From NCBI GenBank assembly GCA_964247055.1, contig OZ176053.1, forward strand, positions 6,944,001 to 7,008,000: a stretch of 64,000 nucleotides of DNA. Reading direction: 5' to 3'. This document shows positions 13,401-23,342 of this stretch, piece after piece. The notes under the pieces are model-generated. The model worked only from the letters and a program-made list of their open reading frames with translations. It was not told the origin of the DNA and did not search any database. Within the stretch, counting starts at the first letter, position 1. Every line of letters begins with the position of its first letter. The translations under genes were made by a program, and so were the position numbers. Source of the DNA: Paragordius varius. Lineage: Eukaryota > Nematomorpha.

Positions 13401-16400
13401 ATAAAATTATCTGCCAAATCAACTACATCAAGTTTGTATTTTATCTGTTTATTTAACTTTTTTGGTTGGATGTGAATTGTATAGTCGTTTACATATTGAA
13501 ATTTCCTTTAAACCAGGAGTGTCCAACACATAAAGTTTCGCGGGCCACATTCAAAATATATAGGGACATAAATAAATATTTTATTAGATTCAACTCTTGA
13601 CTATAAAATGGAAACAAAATAAATAATTCTAATTAGTTGCTGTTAAAAGTTAACAATAATCATTATTAAAACAAAGAAAAAATATTATTAATATACCTCC
13701 CTGCTTTCTCTGCCCAAAATTTTCAATGTATAAACGACTAAACCTAAATCTATATCTTAATTTTATGCCAAATTGTAAAAATATTTTTATTAAATCATTT
13801 AAAATGAAATTATTCGATAGGATAGTTACAAAAAATTTCGATACAAAAATTATTATCAATGATTTTCAATAAAGTTATAAAATTGGAAACTGGAGGGCGC
13901 CGCAGAGAAGAAAAAAAGAAATCCCCTGGATTCTTTGGAATCGCATCCTTTTTCCAAACGCCAAAACCGGTTGAACAAGGCCTTCAAGCCAAAATGGAGG
14001 ATTATGACCCAGCAGACTATAAATATGACATGGATTACAATTACGGAACTTCAGGCGAATATGATAATTATAATTCATACGCAGATGCCTACAGCAAAGA
14101 TGTAAGTTGATATAAAATGAATTAATTATTAAATATTCCTAGAAAAGGTTAACGTAAATAAGCGTTAAAGTTAAAATTTTCAGACTAGAAATGGCCAAAA
14201 TTTGTTAGCTTTAAAACATGCATGAGATACCGGATTTTATAACCTCTAAAAGATTGTGGAATGATGCATAAGCTGATAAAATATATCTGTGAATAACTTA
14301 AGAAAAAGCTATATTTAATTAGTTACTGCCGTTTTCTAGTTATTGATTTTATGGCAGTAATACTCAAATGCGGCCCTAAAAGTGCATGTGGCCCTAAAAT
14401 ACTTTTTTAAGGCAATGAATTATTTATTAAATTTTTTTATATATTTATTTGGAGTGTAAATACCTGCAAATGTGTCAAACAGCTATGAAAATTATCGCTA
14501 TGACCCTTGAGACCAGAATCATATTTTTTTGGTCATAAAAATCTTTGGTGAGTACCAGTGATGGGTATCGAATTTGCGTCTGATGCGAATTTTTTGTTTT
14601 TTAGTGTAAATAAGATTTAATTCTTCCATAATATTAAAATTTTAAATTTAATTTATATATTTCTTCTAGCAATATTATGATGAAGCATCCAAAGACTATA
14701 GTTACGGGGTATATATTTTTTAAATAGTACAAGGCAATTTAATTTTTCTCACACTTACATATTTTATAAAAAATTTATTTCCTTTAAGGGTGATGCCAGT
14801 TCCTACGGTGGCCAATCGGTAATAAATTTTTTTATATAAAAAGTGATTAATTAATCTATAATTCAGTGATTAATATCAAATTAGATAAATAATCATTTTA
14901 ACCGTTATAAATTATTTATAGAACTATGACGCCTCGGCGGCAGCCTCCAATTATGACGCATCGGTATAATTATAATTTTATGAATGTTAAAGGCGCTAAT
15001 AAAGAAATATTTGGAAAATCTTTTTTAAATTTACCAAATATATACAAGAATGTTATCAAACCAAATTTATAATCGTTCATGTTCACGAATCCCGTTTAAA
15101 TATTAATTATTTTAGGAAAATAGTTATTTATAAAAGCATATTTGAATATTCTTTAATTCATATGCAATTAATATCAATCGGACATGATAAAAATTATCTC
15201 GTATGCTTTTAATTTGATTTTGGAGTTAAAACTTCTTATAATGAAATGCTTTAGTTATATATAATTTTCGAAAAATTTAAGTAAATCTTTTATATAAATT
15301 GTAATAAAAAATTTGTATAAAAATGATTGTTAAAACGGATAACATTTGGTCAACTGTCCGATCAAAAAATAATAACGGTATGATCGCTTATGAATGCGGT
15401 TATTCGAGGAATAAATTATATAATTAAAAATGGTTAAAGGTGATTTATTAAACAAGATATAATGATAAATAAATTTGGGGTATACATGTACAAAAAAACC
15501 CAACCCTAGAATCAACTAACTATTTTTTATTATATTTTTCAAAAAATTTTATTATCCACATGATGAAAAAATGTATTATTTTTTAGGCATATGACGCTTC
15601 CGCTGCTGCTTCAAACTATGATGCTTCGGTAACTCAACTATTTTATGTTAAAATATGTTTAGAAAAATTGCTTCTATCCAATAAAATTTTCCACAACCCT
15701 TATAAACTCAATAGATAACCTATAGAATATTATGTATATGCATAAATTAAATTTTATAAGCACAATATAAACATCTGATGTATCAGGATTCTCATGGTGC
15801 TTTGGGTTTTGACTTTAAGAGTCATTTAAGAAAAATGTTTGTACTATGGTAATTGTTCAATATCGAAACGGAAAACTAGTGTGTTAAATTTTTGGATATG
15901 AACTAAAGCCTCAAAACCTAAAAATGTTAATGTAATGTATCTTAAATTTATTTAAAAGCGAAACAATGAAATTTTTGGTGAAAGTCCCACTTTTTCGGAC
16001 CCCGTTTAAATTGGCTAATTTTTTTCCAATAGGCGCAAAGGAGTCGAGATTTTGCAATAAATTTTTATTTTAAATTGAATTTATAAATCATATTTTTTTA
16101 ATTTAAATTTCGGAGAAATTAAAGAGTATCTTATGGTAATATAGCCTGATTAAAGAGTATAAACACATTAAAACAAATTTTATTCTAATTCGATGCTGCA
16201 ATATATTTATATTACCTTAGAATATATAATAAATATACATTCGCCTTCAAATTAAAGTGGATTTTTAGAAAAACACAATTTATCAAATATATTAGATGCA
16301 CGAAAAAAAGAGCAAAATCTTTACTGTTAATGTTATATAACTTTGGCATTAAATGTAATGTTAACTTTCCTAGATATTTCAATATATCAATTTTATTCAA

Positions 16401-17793
16401 AAACATGCGAAAATGGCACTTTATTTTCATTTTAAAATTTTTTTACACTTGCAGTAAAAATTGAAATTATACGGACAAAACGCGAAAATATAACAATAAA
16501 TATTTTTATTTTTAAGAGAACCATACTTTTTTAGTCTTGATTTTTTTAAATATAACTCCTTATTTTACATTTTACACTACAAAGTATAATTTAGAAATGT
16601 CAATTGGTAACACAATTAAATATGTATTTTACAATTGTAATTAAATGTTTTTTATAGGATAAATTACGGTTTAAAAAAATATGGTTGTCTTTTGAAAAAA
16701 ATATATGTCTTTATATTTTTACATTTTGTCCGTATAATTTCAATTTTTACTGTAATAAGACAGTTTTTATGAGTATTTCATGAAATGCTTTCTTTTTAGG
16801 CATATGACGCTTCTGCTGCGGCTTCAAACTATGATGCTTCGGTAATTAAATTTTAATCATTTTACAATGATTTGAGCAATAACTATTTTAGGACAATCTA
16901 TTAAAAGTCAAAAATTTTCTAAATCGTTTCTTTCATTATTTATATTATTGCTTATGAATATATAATAATTGTTTTCTAAATTAAAAATAATTAATTATGT
17001 TTTTTCAGGCTGCCGATTCCAACTATGGACAAGTAATTTTCTACATTTCATTATAAGCAATCTTTTAAAAAAAATTATACGAAAAATAGTTGTAACAGTA
17101 AATATGGCAATTTTTTTAAATAATTGACACTGATGTAAAATATTAATCAATTGTTTATAATTCAATTTTAGAGTGACGCGGGAGCTTATGATGCCTCGGT
17201 AAGTTAAATACAATTTGCTAATAACAATTACATACAAGTCAAACATATTGAAATTCCGAAAATATCATATTTACTATATTGAAATTAAAATAATTTTTCA
17301 AGTAATGTTTTCTAAACCGGAATCACAAACCTTTTCTCGACTTGAAACCATATAAAATTCTACAAACCGTTTTTAGAACCCAAATAGCGGTTCTGGCGTC
17401 TACAAATTAATTTTGTTTATAAAAAACTAGCCTTTTTATTTAATATAGTTGTCTATTTTATTTGAATGACAATAGTATATTTTTTTAATAATTTGCAAGT
17501 AAAGTTAGTAATACAAAGGGTTTTTGTAGAAATGTTGAAGTTTTTGTAGCTGTTTCTCCACAATTTTTCAAAATATGATATCTCTAAATAAAAAAACCGA
17601 AATATACACTTTATAAAATGGTACATTAACCCTTCAAATGAAAAAACTCTTTTGAAAGCAAAATGAGATAAAAAAGTGATTTGGAACCGGTAAATACGGT
17701 TGCTGTTCTATTCCTTAATATTTAACAATTCAAGACCATTATTTTATAATTTAGGCATATGATCAATCCAATTATGGTGCAGAGAAAACATAA
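6662..17793 (+). CDS. Cadherin-like single-pass receptor with Tyr/Ala-rich repeat tail (679 aa, 17 exons)
   Basis: Exons: 6662-6811, 7262-7450, 7650-7751, 8094-8309, 8741-8840, 11713-12020, 12790-13114, 13294-13431, 13875-14101, 14670-14708, 14789-14818, 14922-14963, 15587-15628, 16800-16841, 17009-17032, 17172-17198, 17755-17793; all junctions are GT/AG and phases agree. Residues 1-25 are a signal peptide. About four degenerate cadherin repeats follow (30-465): starts such as KPPIFEKETYVIEV, inner TGEIFLL, and in repeat 3 the calcium motifs ATDPDP and DQGNPPL; the other repeats have lost them. One transmembrane helix lies at ~478-502 (VACALVAIFIIGILCGIGY). The cytoplasmic tail has a basic RRREEKKK segment, then an acidic Tyr-rich stretch and repeats of YDASAAASNYDAS. 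There is no catenin-binding motif. The start of exon 9 could also be 13896. Inferred role: surface adhesion or signalling; orthology unknown. Confidence 0.85.
7109..7193. repeat. Dispersed repeat arm in cadherin intron 1
   Basis: About 85 bp, closely matched by the inverted pair at 16452-16535 and 16673-16757 in a later intron of the same gene. The shared core reads TTTTGTCCGTATAATTTCAA. Solo arm; no second arm next to it. Confidence 0.55.
7594..7631. repeat. (TA)n microsatellite
   Basis: Uninterrupted AT dinucleotide run just upstream of the third cadherin exon. Confidence 0.95.
7928..8016. mobile_element. Short MITE with TA target and CCATT-type ends
   Basis: Begins CCATTTCCACTTCAAG and ends CTTGAAGTGAGTGATGG, flanked by TA. 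Only 89 bp. It lies in cadherin intron 3 and shares terminal style with the elements at 920, 9092 and 22477. Confidence 0.5.
9609..9890. mobile_element. Decayed hAT-like MITE inside the foldback loop
   Basis: Starts CAGGGGTGTTTAACC followed by GCGGGCCGCATT; the far side contains AGGCCGCGTTGGCACCC. CAGGGGTGT..AAC plus GGGCCGCA is a common hAT non-autonomous terminus. The other end and target duplication are not clear. Confidence 0.4.
10397..10831. mobile_element. hAT MITE (435 bp) with 8-bp target duplication
   Basis: Starts CAGTGGCGTACCGAGC and ends GGTACGCCCCTG, with inverted GGCGCCCGGGGCAT blocks near both ends. It is flanked by identical 8-bp copies TTCGATTG (10389-10396 and 10832-10839), the hAT signature. 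A ~30-bp poly-C run sits at 10447-10476. The same family, in opposite orientation, is at 63046-63438. It inserted into the 21-bp array of the foldback element, so it is younger than that array. Confidence 0.9.
11056..11528. mobile_element. Palindromic element with 119-bp arms that match by eye without mismatch
   Basis: The arms 11056-11174 and 11410-11528 are reverse complements with no mismatch found by eye, around a 235-bp spacer. The lack of divergence implies a recent insertion or gene conversion between the arms. A 15-bp direct repeat ACAAAAGGAAAATAT at 11045-11059 and 11583-11597 could be a target duplication of a slightly larger element (to 11582, whose last part can form another hairpin) or chance. 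No ORF. Confidence 0.75.
12371..12770. mobile_element. Tc1/mariner-type MITE (400 bp) ending 19 bp before an exon
   Basis: Starts CAGTAACGAG and ends CTCGTTACTG with TA on both sides (12369-12370, 12771-12772). A second inner inverted repeat (TGGTTGCTATTTTCACACTATAG and its complement, about 12452-12608) lies inside. TA target plus CAGT termini fits Tc1/mariner. Only 19 nt separate it from the exon at 12790, so the branch region of that acceptor probably lies within or at the edge of the element. Confidence 0.8.
13514..13600. mobile_element. hAT-like MITE end
   Basis: CAGGAGTGTCCAACAC followed by TTCGCGGGCCACATTC, like the ends at 9609 and 31036. The partner end was not found. Confidence 0.4.
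16452..16757. mobile_element. Inverted-repeat element in a late cadherin intron
   Basis: CAGTAAAAATTGAAATTATA at 16452 is inverted at the right end (ATTTCAATTTTTACTG, to ~16756). About 85-bp arms around a ~140-bp spacer. Right flank is TA; the left flank is not, so the exact edge is uncertain. A single arm occurs at 7109-7193. Confidence 0.6.
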
Positions 17794-17954
17794 CTAAGGT
17801 TAAGAAAGTTGAAAGCGAGAAAAGCTAGGGTAATTACCGAAAACATCCCTATGTAAATTATTCATATCCGTTATTTTGTTTATAATATGATACCTAATGA
17901 TAAAATTTCTACTAATGTTTTCTATTATAAAGAAATGCTTTGTAATTAACACAA

Positions 17955-17966
17955 AATAAATTTATT
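17955..17966. terminator. Back-to-back poly(A) signals shared by the cadherin gene and NDOR1
   Basis: AATAAATTTATT reads AATAAA on both strands. It lies 162 bp after the cadherin stop and 57 bp after the NDOR1 stop, and is the only strong candidate seen for each. The two 3' UTRs would overlap slightly. Confidence 0.55.
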
Positions 17967-18022
17967 GAAAATATGTATACGAACTGGATGTACATTATAT
18001 ATTTGACTATCATTAAGCGACA

Positions 18023-21000
18023 TTAACTCCATGTTTCCATTTGAATGCGTTTTCTTTTCAAAAGCTGTTGAATGTAAGCTTTGGGATCGTTTTGTTCCAT
18101 AGATGCCTTCAAGTAAGGAGCTATGCAAAACTCTAAAGCGTCCAATACTTGATCTGGCATTTGTTTAGACCTCCTTAAGATAAGAATATAGTACTATTTG
18201 GGTAAAAAATATGATAGCTTTTTTCCATTAATTGGACATACTAAGTTATTTAGATGTTGGGCAAAAACATATATATATATATATATATATATAAATGACT
18301 TTTATCGAACAAATTTTGAATTTGCATATGCATAAATTTTATTTCTTTATTAATTAAAACCAAGATTTTATTATATAAAAAACATAATCAGGTAAAAAAT
18401 AACAAAAGATAAGAAATAACTGACTGTGATTCATTACAATATAATCTAAAAAAGCTTATGGCAAACCGTAATAATAATTAGACTTTGAAGTTATGACTAG
18501 AAATGCGATGTTTAAAATAAGCTAAAATGCAATAAATTTATTTTTATTGTAAAATATATCAGATAAAGCAGGAAAAACGATTATAAAAAGGTCATGCGTA
18601 AAACCGTTTTAGACATATAAAAAAAGGAATTACCAAATCTATTACATTACTTATTAAACTATAAACAACTGACATAAAATAAATGTTACAATGAAAAGTT
18701 ATTATTTTTACATGCCAACCTAGTTGCTAGAAACTTTAGAGCACAAAATAGATAACTCATAAATATTCTATTGAAAAAAATGGTTATAAATGTTAGAATT
18801 GATTTAAACAGTATGAGTTGCAATAACCAAAAAATATGGGGAATGTAATAATATAAAGATACATACCCAGAAATAAAAATAAAGGCATTTTCGTTAACAA
18901 TTAATTGACCAAGGGTCTCGCATTGTTGGCGTATTAGGTCCTGTACGTATATCTTATTTTTCTACATATATATAGATTTTGATAATTAATTTTATAATAT
19001 GGGTTAGACTATTAACCTATGATAATATTCTATAAATTTTAAATTAACATGAAATGGTTTGAAACAGGAATAATTTTTAAAAAATATTTTTTCGGTAACT
19101 GTGCGGGTGGAAGCGTTTGTTAATAATCTACAAATTTGCTCAAGGATATTAAACAATATTACATAAGTTATAAAAGAGCTTAAGTACAAACCAATGTATG
19201 AAAACCTAATAATTAAGAATTAAAAGTATATTATCATATAAATTAAGCTTAAAGAATATTATCTTCAATTAATTTATAAACGACAAATATGTTACTTGAT
19301 CTCTAGAATAGGCAGTAAACATTTGCAGATATCCATCAGAAACGTATTGTTCAAATTCTTTCTTAAAATATTCGTCCTTATCCATGTTTCGACATCCAAA
19401 AAACAAAAAATTATCTATGATCAATACATATTTATTTTATATAATTAAAAAAATATTTTGTAAAAGGTATATTAAGATAGGGTCAAATAAAAAAAAATTC
19501 TTGAAACTGCACTTCAAGATGTCCCATAACATTTATGGTTGTGCCCCTGAACATATAACGAATGTCATTAATTTCAAGTTTCTCCTTAGACATTTTGAAA
19601 TTGGTTCCAACTTTTATCAATAAAACTATCTATCCTATTATTTTTAACTTAACTTTTAAATCAAAATGTTTATAATGTTGTTTAATTGGAAAAAAATGTA
19701 TTTAAAAAGTCGTTTTTGAATTAAAAATAATCTTTTATAATAAAATTGACACAAAAATTTGAATATATGCAAACCGAAAACATTAAGGACCAACTTGGAG
19801 TGTTAAACCAACTTAAAATATTGAAAGACAAATTTTATAGAATGGAAACTCTTATGTTCAAAGACAGACTTAAAGTGTCAAAGGACACTCTTGAAGGGCG
19901 AAAAGTATAAAATTACGACAAAATTTATATAATATATTAAAAAATAAATAGTTGATTTAAATTACAATAATTGTATATGTCAAACTTTACATGTTAATAA
20001 AAAATAAAATACGCTTAATTCCGTGTTGTATGCGATAATGGATTAAAAAATGCAAAGGAGCCACTCCAGTACCTGGTCCAACCATAATGAACGGATATGG
20101 TTCGGAAGGAACATAAACAAATCCTTTCTTAAGCCGAACATCAATGTAGGAATGTTCTAAAAAGTTGGAACATATATTTAGTGTATAGATTAATTATATG
20201 CTTATATAATAACTACTATTATAAATAGTTACAGTAAAATTTAACTATAAAGACAAAACATAAAAAGCAGAATATAATATTTTGTTTATAAAAATATGTG
20301 ATTTTTAAATGAAATGTATTGTTTTGCGATGTGGATGTGAAAGATGTAAATAAATAACACTATTTTATAATTGAAATAATATGGATAATAAAAATAATTA
20401 TTATGTTTGTTTTGTTTTATCATTAAAATATCAAGATAAAATAATATGTAACAATCAAATATTCACAATTATATTTACCAGGGTATTCAGAGAGCCAATA
20501 CGAACATGTCCCTAACCTGGGTATCTTTAATTTTGTTTTATATTCAACTACTGCCATTAAAATTTGAATCTTTAGTTTGGTATTTGAAATATTTTTTATA
20601 TGATCCCCCTTTTGTTCATTGAGTATTGGTATAGTTTGACACTGTGCTATTGAAAAATCACGAGGTTGAATACAGGGTACTACTCTGTGTACAACGTGAG
20701 ATAAAGGTATAATTTTTGCAGTGGCAGGGAAATCACAGAAAGTTTCAAGTATAGTCCTACGAACCCGTGAACTATAAGAGTATAATTCTTCTAACGAATC
20801 TACATTTGTACAACATAATTCAGATAAACGGTCATGTTCCATCCCAATCTTTTGTGTGTAAGTCTCTAAAAGAGATGCTGATGATACATTATCAGTCAGC
20901 GTAATACTAAGTTCTGATTGCTCAAACGTTTCAAATAACGTTTTCGTATCATCTAATGCAATATCTAGTCCGTGTTTATCAATGTGGGCAAAAAAGGATT

Positions 21001-23320
21001 CAACAATGATTGAAATATTTGCAATAACTTCATCTAAATTTTCATTTGTAGCAGAATTCGTATCGATTTGTGCGGTAGAACTTAATTTGTGTTCTTTAAG
21101 ATACTGACATATTCGGACAGACAAACGGGCATAATAAAGTAATCGACGGAAAAATGAGCGCCTAGGTACGGCTTGTAAATCAATGCAATATAACATATCA
21201 CGTATATTGTCTTTCCAATTATTTATATTTGAGAAGTTTTCGCAAACATTGCTATTATTATTATGCTTTTGTGAAGGATTTTTAATATATTTGGAGAAAT
21301 GTGGAAAATTATCGTCAATATTATATAATTTTATGAAGGATTGAACAACCGTTTCCCTGTTCCGAGGCAAAATGGATACAATATCAAAGGGTTGGGGTTG
21401 AAAAATGTTACTGTATATTTGTATATATATACAAAAAATGTGATATAGGGTGAATTTTCTAAGAATTCAGTGTTAATTAATATTTTGGTGGCTAAACAAT
21501 AATGCATGTATATTTAAAGTTTTTTATTTTATCAGTAAATGATAGTCATATTACCGGCCTTTGAAGTTTGGCTGTTTACCCCAAAATTATATTATTGATT
21601 TATAAATATATAACTAAATCAAAGCAACACATAATCATCGATGAAAAACCAAAAGTTTACAGATAATGCTTTATTTATTCCTGGGAAAAACTAATAATTC
21701 TCATAAATATTAAATATGTTTATATATCATGGTACACTACCCCTTATTATTTAATTGTTAATTTCGTTATTTTATGATGAAAAGTTTTAAAAATAGCAAA
21801 ATTTTCATAATACATAAAAGGTTAAAATACATACTGAGAGAAGGGATACGTAATCTCAATATTTCTGACATTCTGAAAGAAATTTAAGGGAGTTACGCGA
21901 TCATTATGAAGTATTTGACATTTGACAAACTCTTCTTTGACATTAGCAGCTTTGATTTCTATATATGGGCTAATAAAATGAATATAGTAATAAAAAGATC
22001 GAAAATAGAAAGGTGCAAAATAATTACAATAAAAAGTCTTGAAAAGATGACGGACCAAATTTGATGCCAAAATAATTTCTCAAAAGTAGTTTGACCCTTT
22101 TCATCCATTGATCGATTTGGAATTCTGGACTAAATTAATGATATGCATGCATTCATACCCCTGGGGATATTGTTCATCTACATATACTGGTTCCATTAAA
22201 GCCGTCGCAGATAATTGTTTTAATCTGTTATGTAATTTCTTGGCAGCATAATTATATCTAAATAGCAATAAATGATGGTTTTTATAATTAGTTTTAGGTT
22301 ATGGGTTAGGTTTGACCGGGTATGAATGTTAAGATATTTGACTATGTACGCTTTTAAAAATTAGTCTTTAAATGAAATATACTGTAATTAAAAAAAGTTT
22401 AAATTATAAAATTATATAGTGGTAAAACAGTTTATATATTATTATATTAACCTCGCAACCACGTTTTAGTATTATACCATTTATATTCATTATCCTTAAA
22501 CAATTCAAATTCACCCTCGGACAAATCAAATTCACCCTAAAAATAAGTTATGAGATTTTGGGCTAATATAACTCATATTAATATGAAATATATTTTTACG
22601 TAGTTTATTATTTCAGAATTATATTAATTTTAATCAGAATTTCATATTTTAAAAATATTAAAAATTAACGGTAATTTAATATAGAAAAACACATAATTTA
22701 GTTTAGGGTGAATTTGAACTGTAAATGGTATATTATATTATTACTTAAATTGTAGTTGCGGCACTTTACCTTGATAAATTTGAATACATTTATAACTCAA
22801 TCAGTTATATATATATTATTTTGATAGACAGTGAACAAACGTGTATTTTTGATATACAATTAATATATCCGTTACTATAAATATATTGCTAACACTATTT
22901 ACCACACCATTTATTACATTTAATGTGGTCGATTCCTAAACGTACATATATGATTTATAATAGTATTAATTAGTACTTGGAATAAGTGCTATCACCAAGA
23001 CCTAACAAAATGTATCGCAATCCTTTGAGAAAATTATTGGCTAAGCTTTTCCTTAACAGGGATTTCCAAAACTTTCTCATGTTTGTCGGTTCATCTCCTT
23101 GACCAGTTGTGGAACAAATAAAGATAAAAAAGTTTTTGGGGTTTAATTCCTAATTTATTTTGCTAAATACTTCTGCCATATATTCGTCCATTGAAGACAT
23201 AAAAACTTCTGAAGTATCCTGCACAATAATATCGGTGAATAAAGATTGAGCGACATCCTGAGCGGTTCCAGTTTCGCTCCCAAATAAAATTAAGATTTTA
23301 TCAGTTAGCGTGGTCTTCAT
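18023..23320 (-). CDS. NDOR1: NDOR1 (TAH18), NADPH-dependent diflavin oxidoreductase (684 aa, 10 exons)
   Basis: Exons: 23171-23320, 22977-23149, 22159-22257, 22052-22129, 21835-21969, 20479-21410, 20013-20156, 19296-19414, 18867-18940, 18023-18173; phases agree throughout. FMN flavodoxin domain first (ILILFGSETGTAQDV, then CSTTGQGDEPTNMRKFW and LGLGDSTYSK), then the FAD domain (AVPRRSFF, RRTILETFCDFPA, RDFSIA), then the NADPH domain (IMVGPGTGVAPLHF, NFLFFGCRN), ending ETWS, as NDOR1 ends ETWA in human. It passes electrons from NADPH to anamorsin/CIAPIN1 for cytosolic Fe-S cluster assembly. Odd points: a ~97-residue insertion at ~307-403 inside the FAD-connecting region, and introns of 21 nt (23150-23170) and 29 nt (22130-22158). 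Exon 4/5 could instead join at 22056/21958, also in frame. Start is the Met nearest the flavodoxin strand; an upstream in-frame Met is at 23344. Confidence 0.93.
18269..18293. repeat. (AT)n microsatellite in NDOR1 intron
   Basis: Simple AT run upstream of the last NDOR1 exon. Confidence 0.95.
22477..22738. mobile_element. MITE in NDOR1 intron, same family as 920-1212
   Basis: CCATTTATA start and TGTAAATGG end, TA on both sides (22475-22476, 22739-22740), with the same CAAATTCACCCT and AAAAACACATAATTTA blocks as the PQBP1-intron copy. Confidence 0.72.
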
Positions 23321-23342
23321 AACTTCATTTGCTTGCCTGTTC
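23321..23342. promoter_or_regulatory. Divergent start region between NDOR1 and AIMP1
   Basis: Only 22 bp separate the chosen start codons (NDOR1 23318-23320 on the minus strand, AIMP1 23343-23345 on the plus strand). If NDOR1 uses its upstream Met at 23342-23344, the two ATGs overlap in one CATG. No room for a classical promoter, so each promoter and 5' UTR must lie in or overlap the other gene's first exon. Confidence 0.55.

Noticed and set aside
19384-19623. Plus-strand 79-codon frame
   Set aside because: Its first part is antisense to an NDOR1 exon and the rest matches the dispersed CTTGAAGTG-type repeat.
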